From Tethya wilhelma (Eukaryota > Porifera > Demospongiae > Tethyida > Tethyidae): DNA of 64,000 nt. The number at the start of each line of letters is the position of its first letter. Position 1 is the stretch's first letter. The notes beneath the pieces were generated by a model. That model saw nothing but the letters and a program-made list of their open reading frames with translations, was not told the origin of the DNA and ran no database searches. The stretch lies in assembly GCA_964030475.1 (NCBI GenBank), contig CAXIPT010000005.1, forward strand, positions 6,495,202-6,559,201. The letters are read 5' to 3'. The position numbers and the translations under genes are program-made. This document shows positions 11,114-23,564 of the stretch, piece after piece.

Positions 11114-11455
11114 TGGTTACCTATACTAATAATGCCTGACTGCTAAGAAGGCTCAGCATTATTGTGTGTACTCTTGATAATAGCACCAGCACAGAACTGC
11201 CTCACGCGGCGCGCGCAATAAATTAATTGCGCATGCGTACTAGGCGTGTTGATTCATGACTGGGTTGTACTGAAAGGAAAATGAAATGAACGTCCAATAC
11301 TCATGATCAAAATTAATGGCAAAATTAGCTAAAATTCCCTGTGAGCAATTGGTTGTGTATGTACAGTGCATGCTAGCTATTCTGTTACACAAAGTATAGT
11401 AATAATATACTGGTACAATAATAATTATTATGACTCTGATACATGATGGATCGTC

Positions 11456-14400
11456 TTATTTAGTAATAAATCCCTGTGTATGAATCTTGTTTAAATGCTC
11501 TCTTATTTCATTGACATCAAATTCGATCTTAGCACGGGGATCTACACTAAATGCTCCTGTATAAGCCCATGTATGATACAGACCTACACTACTAGCTGGT
11601 CCATAAATAATAGGCAGTACAAAACTTCTTAGAGAGGTGTTTTCCAGCGCCAATGAAAGAAACAGCCTGAGAGCATCTTGTAAAGAACATTTGATATTGC
11701 GTAGCTCCAATCTCTCCAATGTATCATTATTTTTGATCATTTCTGACAGTGCTTTGATGCTGAAGCTATCAAGTCTTGTATCCCTTATTCGCACATCAGC
11801 TTTGATTTTATTTGGTGGATATGCTATAGCAAGCTCATCCTGTATTACTAGTAAGACTCTTACAATTTGATTCTTTTCAAGAGTTTTGCACAACTGCACA
11901 ATGGCAGAATTTATACTCAAACAGTGAGTCAGTGCAAATGTAGTAACATTCTTGTTTTCAGTGAGAGGTGGACAGTCTAGAGCGTCATTAAAATCAGCAT
12001 AGATAATATTGACAGTTTTTAGTGTTGATGGTTGAAATATAACTTTCATCAGGACATCAGTAGTCTCAGGTTTCATTGGCTCCCACCTTGATCCACCAAT
12101 CCTCAACTCAGTGAGATGGGTCTTCTTTAACATGGCCGAGAGTTCATCGAGATCAGACTGTTCAATGTTGCGATTTACTATTACTAATGTCCGCAAAGTA
12201 GAATGACCAGTGATAGCTTTTAGGATGTTCGCTATTCCATTTTCTTCAAAATAATTGAAGCTAATATTAAGGGCCTGTAAGCTGCTCATCAGTGGAATGA
12301 CAACTGTAGCAAATCTTTTGGTGTTTAGTGTGGTAAATGGTCGTTCATAGCAACGGCTAATATCAAGGCTCTTCAAACCACTTAGGATGACTTTGGGAAA
12401 GCTATCAAGATTGTCTAAACCCTCCTGACAAAGAGGAACTCCTTCTAAATTTAAACTTTCAATCTTACCATACACACTTTCGGTTGACTTTAATCCATTA
12501 ATCAGCATTTGTATGTCATTATAACGGCAGCCATTCGTTAATGACAAGGACCATGAGCATTTGTATGATGCAATGCAGTGACCTAGTGCATAATAGTCAA
12601 AAGGTGGGGTCATTCCTGGAACAGTGACCATTAAAGTCCCATTGTGAGACAGCATATGATCATAAACGTTACTTTCTGGTGCTTCAAAAATACAGCGAGT
12701 CAAAAAAGGATAGACACAGAAATCAGAGTCAGGATTAGCAGTGTCAGGGCTGAAATCCCAAACACCGCGATAAAAAACATGTTTTGCACAAGTGCATGGG
12801 GGCCTAACTTTGCATTCATACAAAGCATTGATAGTAATTGAACTCCCTGACCCGCCAATGAATGCTCTCGTAATAGGAACCTTACCAATTACTTCAGCCA
12901 CCTTCCACCCAAAGTGAGACAGGTCATTGCCAACTAAACCAGCAAGGAATATGTGTACAACAGGTGATATTAGAGGGGTAATTGTCCTAGCTGACTTAAC
13001 CAAAATTTCTTGGCATTCTTTGCTTTCAGCAGTCAACTGAGACAAGTAAAAAGCAGCAAGGAACTCCTGTAGAGTGAGGTGCAAGAAGCTGTAAGATCTG
13101 ACTGCCCTGCTACCTCGATAGAGCTCTGGCACAGCAGTGGTGAATCCCATTGTAGCAATAGATCCAGTAAGCTCCTCAAATACAATAACTTTGTCTAAGA
13201 TTCCTTTAAATGCTACTCTGGAAAGACCAAGCAACAAGTCATAAAGATGATGTGGGAGATCTTTGAGCTTAGAAGGAAGATGGTCTATACAAGGATCATC
13301 TTTGCTAGCAAGGTACCTTCGAATAAGCACAAGACACAACTCAGTATACAACTGGGTTATGGTCTGCAGTACAGGCTTACCATTTTTCTTATTCTCTTTG
13401 TACAAGTTGGTGACAATAGAACTATTCAAGGGAATGTACATTAGGCTTCGAATAGCAGGGTTTTGATTTATTGATATGTACGCTAAGAATTCATCCAGCT
13501 CTTTAGAATCTGAGAATACGTGTCTAGCATAATCCTCAATGTTCTCCTGTGTGAAGCCAAGAGCTTCTACATGTTTTGTTACTATTAGCTCATGTTTGAG
13601 AACAGCTGTCAAGGATTGCATGGCTGATGGCCGACTGGTGATAAGCAAGGTGCACTTGGATAGACTTTGACCTCTCATGATGCGAGCTAGCAGGGAGTTG
13701 GTACGAAGAGAAACAGGAAGCTCATCAAAGCCATCAAGGATTAGCAAAAGACCACACCCATTGTATTTCACCACTTCCTTAGCTACAGCTTGTTGAAGCT
13801 CTGTGTCATCGTGGTAAAATAGATCCTCTATCTTTGTTGCTAGCTGAATGCGCTTCTCTCGAAATCGTAACAGGAGGACAAGCGAATACTTTTTCAGTGC
13901 TCTAATGTCATCCCACTTACGACACAGCTCCCAGGCAAATGTGCTCTTGCCAACACCAGGAGCTCCATCCAGTAGCACACACTTAACACTCTGCTGACCT
14001 TCTGGAGGGTCAAGTACCTCCTCCATTACAATTGGCTCCTTCTTTCCCAGAATTTGGTCCACGTTGCCATGAAGAGTGGACTTGGCAAAATCGTCAAGAT
14101 CATTCTGATTGAAAACTTCTTTCTTGACGAGAGCTAAGTTGACAAACCTCTGGAGAGGTAAAGGAGGAGGCCATTTAAACCCAGGATCAATGGCTGAACG
14201 GCTGTAGTGCTCCTTCAAGTATCGAGCATAGGCCTGGACCTCTGGGGAGGATGGTTTGGTAAAGGGCTCCATGCTCTGAGGATCAACACAGAACCTCTCT
14301 GTAAACAAAGCAACAATGGTATACATGAACACCAACACACAACTGCATTGATGGATACTATATACCATATAGCACAAAATATTGGTGGGAATAAAACTTT

Positions 14401-15263
14401 GGCAGATTATCAAAAAATTCATGTCTAGATGATTTTATTTTGGCGGTAGTGTGGCACGCAGCAATACACATACTCCATATGTGCATGTGCAAAAATGACT
14501 GTTTTGTGGATTTAATATTGGCAGTCCTTACTATAACTGCCAATCAGCCAAATTTTTGTGCTATATGGTATTATGTGTATGTACTCACCATATGTTTGTT
14601 TCAGTTCAATAGCTTGTGAATTTAGAATGCTGTCTTTAGTGGCAATGTCTAAGAAGGTGACAAAATGCTGAGGATTTGTCTTGACCTGATGTTCAATGGC
14701 ATCCAGCAACTGTGCATTTCTCTCAGAGACAATCATTGAAGGTAGGCGAGCTCTCTCAACATCCTGGCTAGAAAGAACACCCTCTGAGTAGAGAGGAGTG
14801 GCTAGCTGTGAAAGAGGCTCTTGGATAGCTTGGATCAGTGTATCATAGAGGCACCTGAGAGTGGCCAGAGCTGCCTCCTGGTTCACCTGCTTCCTACATA
14901 CAGGGAATTATGACACAAACTTCAACGATAATAATAATTAATTATGACCTCATAATTACAGTGGCTCAATTCAGTAGGCATGGTATTAAACAGTATAGAC
15001 ATAATTTATAACTTTGTGAGATCATATAAATCAGGCTGTCTATCATGATATATCTATTTTTGTGTATGGCACAAACAGTCCACTTACTCAACAGCAGCTT
15101 CAGTTGGTTCATCTTCCTGAGCTTCATCTTTGGTCTTGGGTTCTCTACCATCATCAGGTTGATGCTCTGGCACTACATCTAGGCCTGGGTCTGTCCTTTC
15201 ACCGTCACTGTCTGGAGATTGATCATCCTGCGCTCCTTCAGAGTGGAATACATAATTTTCCAT
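11456..15263 (-). CDS. CARD-NACHT-LRR protein (NLR), copy 1
   Basis: Exons 15088-15263, 14589-14893 and 11456-14298 join in frame to 1,107 residues. Residues 1-58 are an acidic leader; 60-160 form a CARD-like death-fold domain (RNAQLLDAIEHQVKTNPQHF...); the NACHT ATPase follows with Walker A GAPGVGKST at about 272-280 and Walker B LLILDGFDELP at about 345-355, then a TSRPSA sensor motif and the helical region with FLHLTLQEFLAAFYLSQL. The last 350 residues hold ribonuclease-inhibitor-type leucine-rich repeats (LKSLDISRC, LQALNISFN, LRTLVIVN, LTELRIGG). The build is that of animal NLRs: cytosolic sensors that oligomerise on ligand sensing and recruit CARD partners. NACHT and LRRs sit in one large exon. 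It is the last of three same-strand genes. Confidence 0.92.
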
Positions 15264-15328
15264 CCTACTTCTGTGAGTCTGTGATTCTGGGTAAGCCCCG
15301 ACTAATTTTATTCAGCGGAACTCAACAA

Positions 15329-15340
15329 TGCGCATGCGCA
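15329..15340. promoter_or_regulatory. NRF1-type palindrome upstream of NLR copy 1
   Basis: The perfect palindrome TGCGCATGCGCA lies 66 bases upstream of the start codon of the NLR at 11456-15263. The same 12-mer occurs at 24033, 28178 and 52869. Binding is inference from the NRF1 consensus. Confidence 0.55.
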
Positions 15341-15370
15341 GAATCCAGTGACTTTCCATTATAACATCAA

Positions 15371-15542
15371 AGATTACATTTCCAATGCGACAATTTCTCA
15401 CTGCTAAGAAGGCTCACTAAGTCATTATTGTGGGGTTCAAAGAAAGCATCAAGCACCCTCCTTGTCTCCTCTCTCATCTCAAACTCCCTCTGTTGGATGT
15501 AGCTCCCATGGGAGTGCATGTGGAGTATGTCACTGAGTGTAG
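15371..15542 (-). pseudogene. Broken copy of the CHST15-like last exon end
   Basis: About 170 bases closely match 28208-28380, the 3' end of the sulfotransferase gene, from the last codons through the codons for MREETRRVLDAFFEP and the QQREFE region, with scattered substitutions. Similarity stops abruptly and nothing of the catalytic domain follows. The flanking NRF1-like palindrome and GAATCCAG also match the sequence beside 28178, so the copied block is larger than the exon. Confidence 0.8.
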
Positions 15543-16032
15543 CAATACCGAGTTTGAACTTTAAGTTGACGATAAATATGTTTCAAATATTATTAGTTAC
15601 ACAAGACACAAATGGTGAAAATGCATGGTGCTTAAATAGTGCATGCACGGAAGGTATGTGTTGTGCAATACATTAAACCACATGAGAATGTCTATGATAT
15701 ACAACAAAGAAAACTCTGTCTAAATACACAAAAACGTATGATCCTAAGAACCTAATAGTCTACACACTGTGGTATACATATTGAATAAAACAGGATTTAA
15801 CACCTATACAAAATCAGTAGAGTTCGCTAGTACACAACGGTGAACCAACATATGTAAAGTAAGCATGACAGGACATGAGAACACCAATACAATATTGAGC
15901 AGTACACATACAGACATTCCATAATTATTATAAGCAAATATTCAGTGGTGAGTGAGTTCCAACAATCAGTGCACGTGCGATAATTAAAGTACAACTATGT
16001 AATTAGCCTTGCTTACACAGAGTTCCTCTAAT
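15543..16032. other. AT-rich spacer, nothing recognised
   Basis: No open frame with family resemblance, RNA gene or clear repeat was seen between two pseudogene fragments upstream of NLR copy 1. Confidence 0.4.
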
Positions 16033-16170
16033 TGTTGATAAAGTATGCCAAACCAATGTTCCAGCAGCAGCAACAATGAAACTTAATTCTCTAATGATAT
16101 GAAGACAACCACTATATCTTTGTGCTGTGTTAAGAATTAATGTTTTCTTTATTTTGTGTTTATTATTAAT
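16033..16170 (+). pseudogene. Diverged copy of the DCUN1D last exon and 3' flank
   Basis: The stretch from AAGTATGCCAAACCAATG through the CAGCAGCAGCAACAA codons and on into ACAACCACTATATCTTTGTG matches 7087-7245, the DCUN1D last exon and its 3' untranslated region, with small deletions and substitutions. The stop and upstream codons are not preserved. It is much older than the 1.77 kb duplication, since it has many differences. Confidence 0.8.
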
Positions 16171-16527
16171 CCTTCTATCTCAATGGGTGTCCTGATTAAT
16201 ATGCAGAGTGCACACAATAGCTTATGGGCACAGCAATCCCATGATCTGCATATATAAATCTCTAAAGAGTTGTATACATAAAAATGTACACAGTATTTTT
16301 GCACAATAGTGATTATGCATGATATCAGAGACAAGAAAATGCTCCTGTTGCCATGAAGTATATAGCAAGTTTGAAGTGTTTTGATGCTCATTTCCAGCTA
16401 GTATGATACTCGAGGGATGTGAATGCACTTTTAATATAAATACATACCACATCCCACTCATGTTCGAATTCTCTGGTGGATAAGTGATGCACAAAGTAGC
16501 TGGTGATTACCTTGCATACATATACTG

Positions 16528-18952
16528 TCAGTGTTCTGGGCGTTGATTCTCGATCTGCTGTGTGAGACGGGACAATTGGTTCTTAAGTTCAATTATCTCC
16601 TGTATATGTTCCAAATTCTCTATTTCCAACTGATGAATTTTCTGCTTGAGTCTTTCATTGTCAGCCATGAGCGACAGCCTCTCAAACTCCCAGTTTGGCT
16701 ATGATTATTGAATAGATGTACGTTACATGATTATGCAATTTAACATTTTGCTGCAACTTTACATAATCGTTAGATACCTATTTAACTTACCAAAGTTTGA
16801 GTCCCTCCATAAGACTGACCTTCTTGAATGGATACTGTCATAATTAAATCTGTAATTGAAGAGATTAAATTGAGTGTTCAGTAGATGTACTCATGCACCT
16901 ATGTGTCTGTACCATCACATCACATACCTTCACGTTCTGGTTTGTAAGAAGCAATACTAGCGGTCCCACTGTCATCGCTAAAGCACTCTTCATTGTCTTC
17001 AGCAGATGAGCTGCTCTTCTTTTTGGTTAGATTTGTGGTAGGTAATTCAACAGTCTTGCTTAACAGATACTCATCAACAGGTATAGATTGACTCAGAGTC
17101 ATCTCAATGGGTGATGATGAACTCCTGTCACCATAAGATGATTCTGGATTGGATTTCAAGATCTCAAAACCACCTTCCAGGGACATTGGACTTGGAATGC
17201 TAGTAGAAAGCATCACATAAGAAGTAGATTCAGCGCTGGGGAACTCTGTGTACAATGCTGCAGCTGGCCTGTCAGACTTAGAAGGTGTATCAGATTCTAT
17301 CATAACAGAACCATTGTCATCACTCACAAGACCAACCTTGCTATGATCACTTGGAGGAGAACTGGAACTGCCTTCAGCTGGGAGCTCACTATGGCTCACA
17401 CTTTCAGATGATTGGACTGGAGAAAAACTGCTTACATCAGTGCATGATTGAATCGCAGGCTCTTGAGTTTGACTGTTCTTATCAGTGGCTGGTGAGTGTG
17501 GTTCTGGCTGGTACAAGACAATAATTCCACGTCTTATTAGCTTACCCAGCTGAGAAGTTGTTAGGGGGAAAATGGGAGCTTCTTGGCATGATAAAAATTC
17601 AAATGTTAGTAGTATACAACCAGCACTGATGTCCAGTAGGTGCATATAGCCATGTTCAAATTCAATTAATTCTGCAATTGTATCTTGTATAACTTCTATG
17701 TCATTCAGCGTAAAGGAGGACTTGGGTGTACCACGGTCCCCACCAAACCACACTTCATCAATTACTTTAACCACCAATATCTTATCAGAAGTGGATGAAG
17801 AATTGATCAAACTGGCTGGAATTTCAAAAATATTACGTCTGGAGAAATCTTTGAAATGTTCTAGGTATCTGTCTAGTTGCTCCTTGCAGGCTTGGCAATG
17901 TTTATCAATGATCTTTTCTAAGATTCTACTGTTAATGAAAGAGATGTACTTATGGCGAACTAGAAATACTTTAATACCAGAAATTGTTGTGATTGTTTCT
18001 AGCTTGTCACCATGCTGGTCTTGGATCGGCTTGGGAAGACCTTCTTGGCCAAAGGAAAAAATAGTGTCGATGATATCCTCCACAAGTGTTCCATTTTGTT
18101 TCAAAGTCTCAAAAACATTATCAAAAAAGTTTTGAAATTCTCTGATTATATTATTTGCTTCTCGTATGAGCTGACGTTTCACTTGCCTTTTCACTTCATC
18201 ATCAGTGGTGTCAGTGTCTTTCCTGAGAACTAGGCAAGGAAATGGATCCTTTTGCTGTTCACGGCATTTAGACTGATCACTGTAATATGTCTCAATGTTA
18301 CAATTGCCACAAAGACATCTAAAAAAAGAATGTTTTGTAGTACTAGTTTCTGCTCCACTAGCTTCGCTATCTGGTTTAGGAATTGTAGGATCAACTGCCC
18401 TTTTTAGTTCATAAGCAAATTGGGTAACATTCAATTCTCTAAGTATTGTTAGAAAAGTATCAAAATGGCAATCATTATTTTCAATTTTTGATAGTATTTG
18501 AATCAACAAGGTACTTCCCCTCTCACGTGGATATTCATAACGATATTCTGCTCTCCCTTTGCTACTTTTAGAGATTAGAGATTTTTCAAATGCTTTTCTA
18601 GCAAATTCATTGACAATTGGTTCAACCTCATCCAAAATACGAGAAAAATTACTAACAAAGACATTGTATTGAACAGAAGTTTGGTTAGTTTGCTTTAGCT
18701 CCTCTGCTATAGCATTTTCTTTTTGTGCATCTATGCTTTTTGGGATTCCATCTTTCACTTTCAGATCAGGATCAGGCTTTGTCTAGTGATAAGTGTATTG
18801 TGTACAAAAGCTAACATATTGTGTACAAAAGCTAACATTCCTATATATTCATGTACAGCATAACTTTATGTTCTAGCACAGTGTTCACTTACCGTTATAC
18901 TTTTGAGTTGGATGTGAAGCTCTGCCTGTTCAGTGGTTGCTCGAACAGCCAT
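16528..18952 (-). CDS. CARD-like, serine-rich, coiled-coil protein between two NLRs (adaptor candidate)
   Basis: Exons 18893-18952, 16928-18782, 16791-16849 and 16528-16698 join in frame to 714 residues. I do not recognise the whole protein. Residues about 63-148 look like a death-fold domain (LLIQILSKIENNDCHFDTFL recalls the second half of a CARD). A Cys cluster (CLCGNC...C) lies at about 176-193. A middle region of about 250 residues ends with a segment GCILLTFEFL...FPLTTSQLGKLIRRGI that resembles unnamed domains I associate with sponge death-fold proteins. Residues about 470-625 are Ser/Thr/Pro-rich, and the last 50 (MADNERLKQKIHQLEIENLE...) form a heptad coiled coil. No NTPase or protease motif is seen, which suits a scaffold or adaptor. 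It lies 248 bases downstream of the NLR copy 2 stop. Function is inference. Confidence 0.75.
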
Positions 18953-19200
18953 CAAAGATTTAAAATTATTTTACCATTAACATGATTTCAAATAATTAGA
19001 ACAGGGTCAAAACTACATTGACGACCATTTCCAACATGTGTCATTAAGCATTAAGCCATAAGGTTGAGTACAAAAGCTATAGAATAGACAATACCAGCAA
19101 CAATGTAATGCAAACACATAATTTAATACTGAGCCTAATGCAGCAATGTTAGAAATATGCAGTACTGAGGCTCTCTTGTGAATCTCCAGCATTGATTGAG

Positions 19201-22200
19201 TCAGCAGTGTTTAGGGAAATGTTGGACATCTACTGAGAGACGGTGAGGAATAGACTTTAAAAGTATAGCTCCAAAATGTCCTTTAGGGTATTTTCCGTTA
19301 ACGACAAGCAATTTCAAGTGCTTTAATGAGTGGTTTTTATCCAATGAAAAGTAAAGGTTGATTGAACCATCAAAGGAACAAAAGATATCATGTAGATCTA
19401 AATTTTCAAGTGTTTCATTGACTGTGATCATTTCTGCGAGTGCTGCTTCACTAAGAGGGTCTAGTACTTTGTCACAGTTCTTTACATACATTTGTGCAGG
19501 GCTTACTTGAAGTATTTTAACAGTTTTCAAAGTTTTGTTCCTTTTGAGAGCACTGGACAGCTGAACTACGGCAGAATTTATATTGACACAAGAAGTCAAT
19601 GCCAAAGTTGTGATTGTCTCATTTCTTTGTAGATCAATACAAGTTTTGGTACTACCAAAGTGTACGAAAAGGACATTGATTGTTTGCAGTGTTGATGGTT
19701 GTAGTATAACTTTCATCAGGGCATCAGTAGTCTCAGGTTTCATTGGCTCAAACTTTGATCCTCCAATCCTTAGCTCAGTGAGATGGGTTGTCTCCAACAT
19801 TGATGAGAGTTCACAAAGATCAGCTAGTCCTATTCCATTGTCAACCATTATCAGTGTTCTCAACGAAGGATGGTCACGTAGTGCTTTCAATAGGGGTGCT
19901 ACTCCACTCTCCTTCAAAGGATTGAAGCTTATATTTAGGGTTTGCAGTGTTGTCATTAGCCGAACATTAGTTACTGCAAAATGTTCTATGCTCAGAGGTG
20001 TGTAAGGTCGCTCATGACAACAACTTACGTCAAGGATCTTCAATTTTCGCAAAATTATTTGGGGAAAGTTATCAAAATCTCTTAAGCCATTCTCACCAAG
20101 AGGAACTCCACTTAGATTAAAAGTTTCAATCTTTCCTTGAATAGTTGCTGCTGAATTTAGCCCACTAGCAAGCATCTGTAGGACATCACCACTCAAACCA
20201 ACATCAGCAAATGATAATGACCATGCACCGTCATGTGTGGCGATAGAATGACCTAAGGCATAATAATCAAAAGGACCAGAAAGTGGTGATGCGTAGAATT
20301 CCAACTTCTTTTCATCAGACAACAATGATTCAAAAATTTGCTTTTCTTGTGATTCAAAAGCACAGAGAAACAACAGAGGCATAACAGAACACTTTTTGGG
20401 CTGCTTAGCAACATCTGGTCTAAAATTCCATTCTATTCTAATTCCTTGGTGCGATGGAACATTGGAAAGAAACGTTCGACCACTTGGTTCAATTACATCT
20501 TGCATAGCATTGACTTGTGAAGAAGAAACGGTAGACATTGAGCATGTTGGGTCTATAACACGTTTACCTTTTGCTTTGATTATCTTCCAACAAAAATGAG
20601 CGGGGTTTTCTCCAGTAAGTCCGGAAAAAAACATGAGTACAACATCCAAATACTTTTGGTTCCATTTAAGGAGAAACTTTTGGCAGTCTTCACTTTCAGC
20701 CGACAACTGAGACAAATAAAAGGCAGCAAGGAACTCCTGTAGAGTGAGGTGCAAGAAGCTGTAAGATTTAACCCCTCTGCTACCTAGATAGAGCTCTGGC
20801 ACAGCAGCGGTGAATCCCAATGCACTGCAAGACTCAGGAAGCTTTTCAAAGACTACAACTTGATCCAAAATTCCATTGAATGCCACTTGAGCAAGATTAA
20901 GTACCAATTCATAAAGATATTGGGGAAGATCTTTCAGTCTGTGAGAAATACAATCAAACATAGGATCACCTTTGCTGGCTAAGTATCTTCTAAGCAATAC
21001 AAGGCAACACTCCGTGTACAGCTGGGTCATTGTGTGCGGGATAGGCTTACCAGACATTTTGTTGACTTTGTATAAATTGGTTACTATGGCACAATTCAAC
21101 GGAATGTACATTAAGCTTCGAATAGCCGGGTTTTGACTCATAGATATGTATGCTAAAAAATCTTCTAACTGATTTGGAGTTGACTGAAACACTTTTATTG
21201 CATATTCCTCAACATTCTTTTGAGTAAAGCCAAGCACTTCTACATGCTTTGTTATCTTACGTTTGAGAGCAGTCTGCAGGTGTTGCATGGCTGATGGCCG
21301 ACTGGTGATAAGCAAGGTGCACTTGGGAAGACTTTCACCTCTCATGATGCGAGCTAATAGGGAGTCAGAACGAAGAGAAACAGGAAGCTCATCATAGCCG
21401 TCAAGGATCAACAAAAGACCATGCCCTTCCAAACGTACTACTTCCTTAGCTACAGCCTTTTGAAGCTCAGAATCGTCGTGATAAAACAGATGCTTTATTT
21501 TAGTTGCATTCTGAACACACTTCTCTCGAAATCGTAAAAGGAGGACAAGTGAATATTTTTTCAGTGCTCTAATGTCATCCCACTTACGACACAGCTCCCA
21601 GGCAAATGTGCTCTTGCCAACACCAGGAGCTCCATCCAGTAGCACACACTTGACACTCTGCTGACCTTCTGGAGGGTCAAGTACCTCCTCCATTGCAATC
21701 GGCTCCTTCTTGCTCAGAATTTGGTCCACGTTGCCATGAAGAGTGGATAAAGTATACTCATCAGCATTATTTTGATTGATAGACTCCTTTTTAATGAGAG
21801 CTAAATTGACATATTCCTCTAAGGATAACGGTGGGCGCCACTTGAACTCAGGTTTGATACTTGAACTACTGTAGTACTTCTTCAAGTATTGAGCATAGGA
21901 GTGGACGTCAGGGGAACATGGTATGGTCAAGGACTTGGGATCGTCACAGAATTTGTCTGAATGCAAAATGAATAAAAAACTAAAGTATTAAATGTGTCTA
22001 AATCATTGAGAAGTTACTCACCATAGGCTTCTTTCAGTTCAACAGCTAGTGAATTCAGAACCCTCTCTTTCGTAATGGTGCTGAAGAAAGTGACAAAATG
22101 CTGAGGATTTGCCATGACCTGACGTTCAATAACGTTCAGCAACTGTGCATTTTTCTCGGAGCGAATCACTGAAGATAGCTGAGCTCTCTCAAGATCCTGG

Positions 22201-22586
22201 CTAGAAAGAAGACCCTTTGAGTAGAGAGGAGTGGCTAGCTGTGAAAGAGGCTCTTGGATAGCAATTGTCAATGCACTGTTAAAATATCTGAGAGTTGATA
22301 CAGCTGCTTCTTGGTTCACTGGTTCCCTACAAACAATACAGATTAGTTACTAGGGATAATAAACACCTAGTTGCAGTACTTACTCAATACGGAGATCAAG
22401 TGTCAAGTGGTCAAACTCCTCAACAATGGATTCATCTTGTACAATGCCATGTGGCTCAGTGTCATGTTTTATAGGTTCTTTATGCTCCTCAGCCTGAAGA
22501 TTGTGGCTAGATCTGTCCTGATAGTCCCTATCACCATCATCAGGTGTTCTATCATCCTCAGAGTCACTGGAAAAAACACCCCCCAT
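19201..22586 (-). CDS. CARD-NACHT-LRR protein (NLR), copy 2
   Basis: Exons 22384-22586, 22022-22326 and 19201-21956 join in frame to 1,087 residues. The CARD-like exon is exactly 305 bases in both NLR copies, with the same intron phases. Walker A GAPGVGKST is at about 278-286, Walker B LLILDGYDELP at about 351-361; TSRPSA, FLHLTLQEFLAAFYLSQL and C-terminal leucine-rich repeats (LKILDVSCC, LQTLNISFN, LRTLIMVD) follow. The N-terminal exon is unlike copy 1: it is acidic and, from the ATG at 22584-22586, starts MGGVFSSD, which fits the N-myristoylation pattern MGxxxS. An upstream in-frame start would add a short hydrophobic stretch and remove this. The NACHT core is nearly identical to copy 1 in DNA while the LRRs have diverged, suggesting conversion or selection. 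Confidence 0.92.
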
Positions 22587-22714
22587 AGCTATAGTCACAA
22601 ACTGAAAGACCAAACTACACAAAGTCTAATGAGTGGGTATATCCCTGCCAATCATGCACAACAGCTACCATAGCTTATTATTCTGATGATCATTTCCTGC
22701 TGTACACCGGTTCT

Positions 22715-23180
22715 ACCTGACAAGGATGTTGAGAGAGCTCGCCTACCTTCAGTGATTGTCTCTGAGAGAAATGCACAGTTGCTGGATGCCATTGAACATC
22801 AGGTCAAGACAAATCCTCAGCATTTTGTCACCTTCCTGGATATCTTCATGAAAGACAGTGTTCTAAATTTCTAACAGGCTGTTGAATCAAAAGAAACATA
22901 TGGTGAGCACACACACAATAATTATTGTAACATCCATCAATGCATGTCATTAGTTGTATGATTGTGTTGTTCATGTATACCATTGTTGCTTTGTTGACAG
23001 AGAGGTGTTGATCCTCAGAGCATGGAGCCCTTTACCATACCACGGTCTAGTGCCAGAGCACCAACCTGATGATGGCAGAGAATCCAAGACCAAAGATGAA
23101 CCAAAAGAAGCTGCTAAACCTGCTGAGTTATACCCCTACTGTTTAATACCATGCTTACTGAATTGAGCCACTACTATCTA
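22715..23180 (+). pseudogene. Scrambled NLR pseudogene
   Basis: Plus-sense fragments of the NLR copy 1 type lie in broken order: the CARD exon (about 22725-22874, ending in a stop after FVTFLDI), the start of the NACHT exon (about 22999-23030, frame lost; the DNA still matches the codons for the DPQSMEPF region), then part of the acidic first exon (about 23052-23128) and part of intron 1 (about 23139-23178). From about 23185 a piece of the NLR copy 1 promoter (GATTCTGGGTAAGC, then ...GCAGAATCCAG) follows in the opposite orientation. Large internal deletions and an inversion make it non-functional. It sits just upstream of the intact NLR copy 2. Confidence 0.85.
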
Positions 23181-23269
23181 TGGTCTGTGATTCTGGGTAA
23201 GCTTCGACTAGTGGAACTCAGCAATATGCACATATGCAGAATCCAGCAAATTTACATTTCCAGTGTGAT

Positions 23270-23400
23270 AATGCTAGCCTCATTCCCAGGCTCCTCCTTC
23301 GCGAATATTTTCTTCGAAAATAAGGAAGGAGAGAGCCCAGAGTAGTCTCGTCCCTAGACCCTGCCTCTTTCGCCAGCGAAAAATGGGGGTCTAGAAAAAC
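23270..23400. repeat. Foldback-type repeat related to 53314-53382
   Basis: Contains CTAGACCCTGCCTCTTTCGC followed by CAGCGAAAAATGGGGGTCTAG, similar to the left arm of the inverted repeat at 53314-53382, and next to it inverted GCGAATATTTTC/GAAAATAAGG. It looks like a short dispersed element; its limits are uncertain. Confidence 0.5.
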
Positions 23401-23564
23401 TGGCACACTGTGTTCTCCGCCATGAAATTTTGTAAATAATGACTGTCAAACATCCCATCAGTAGTGTACGTACTATTGTCTGGTGGAGTGAAATGAACAA
23501 AGATCTGTGACAGCATTTGCTTGAGATTGATCCTCTAATTGTATTATTCTCCTATCTCCCCCAG

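Noticed and set aside
11456..22586. An operon with trans-splicing for the three same-strand NLR-block genes
   Set aside because: No spliced-leader acceptor pattern or very short gaps throughout (1.26 kb separate the adaptor and NLR copy 1), and one gene has its own promoter-like motif.
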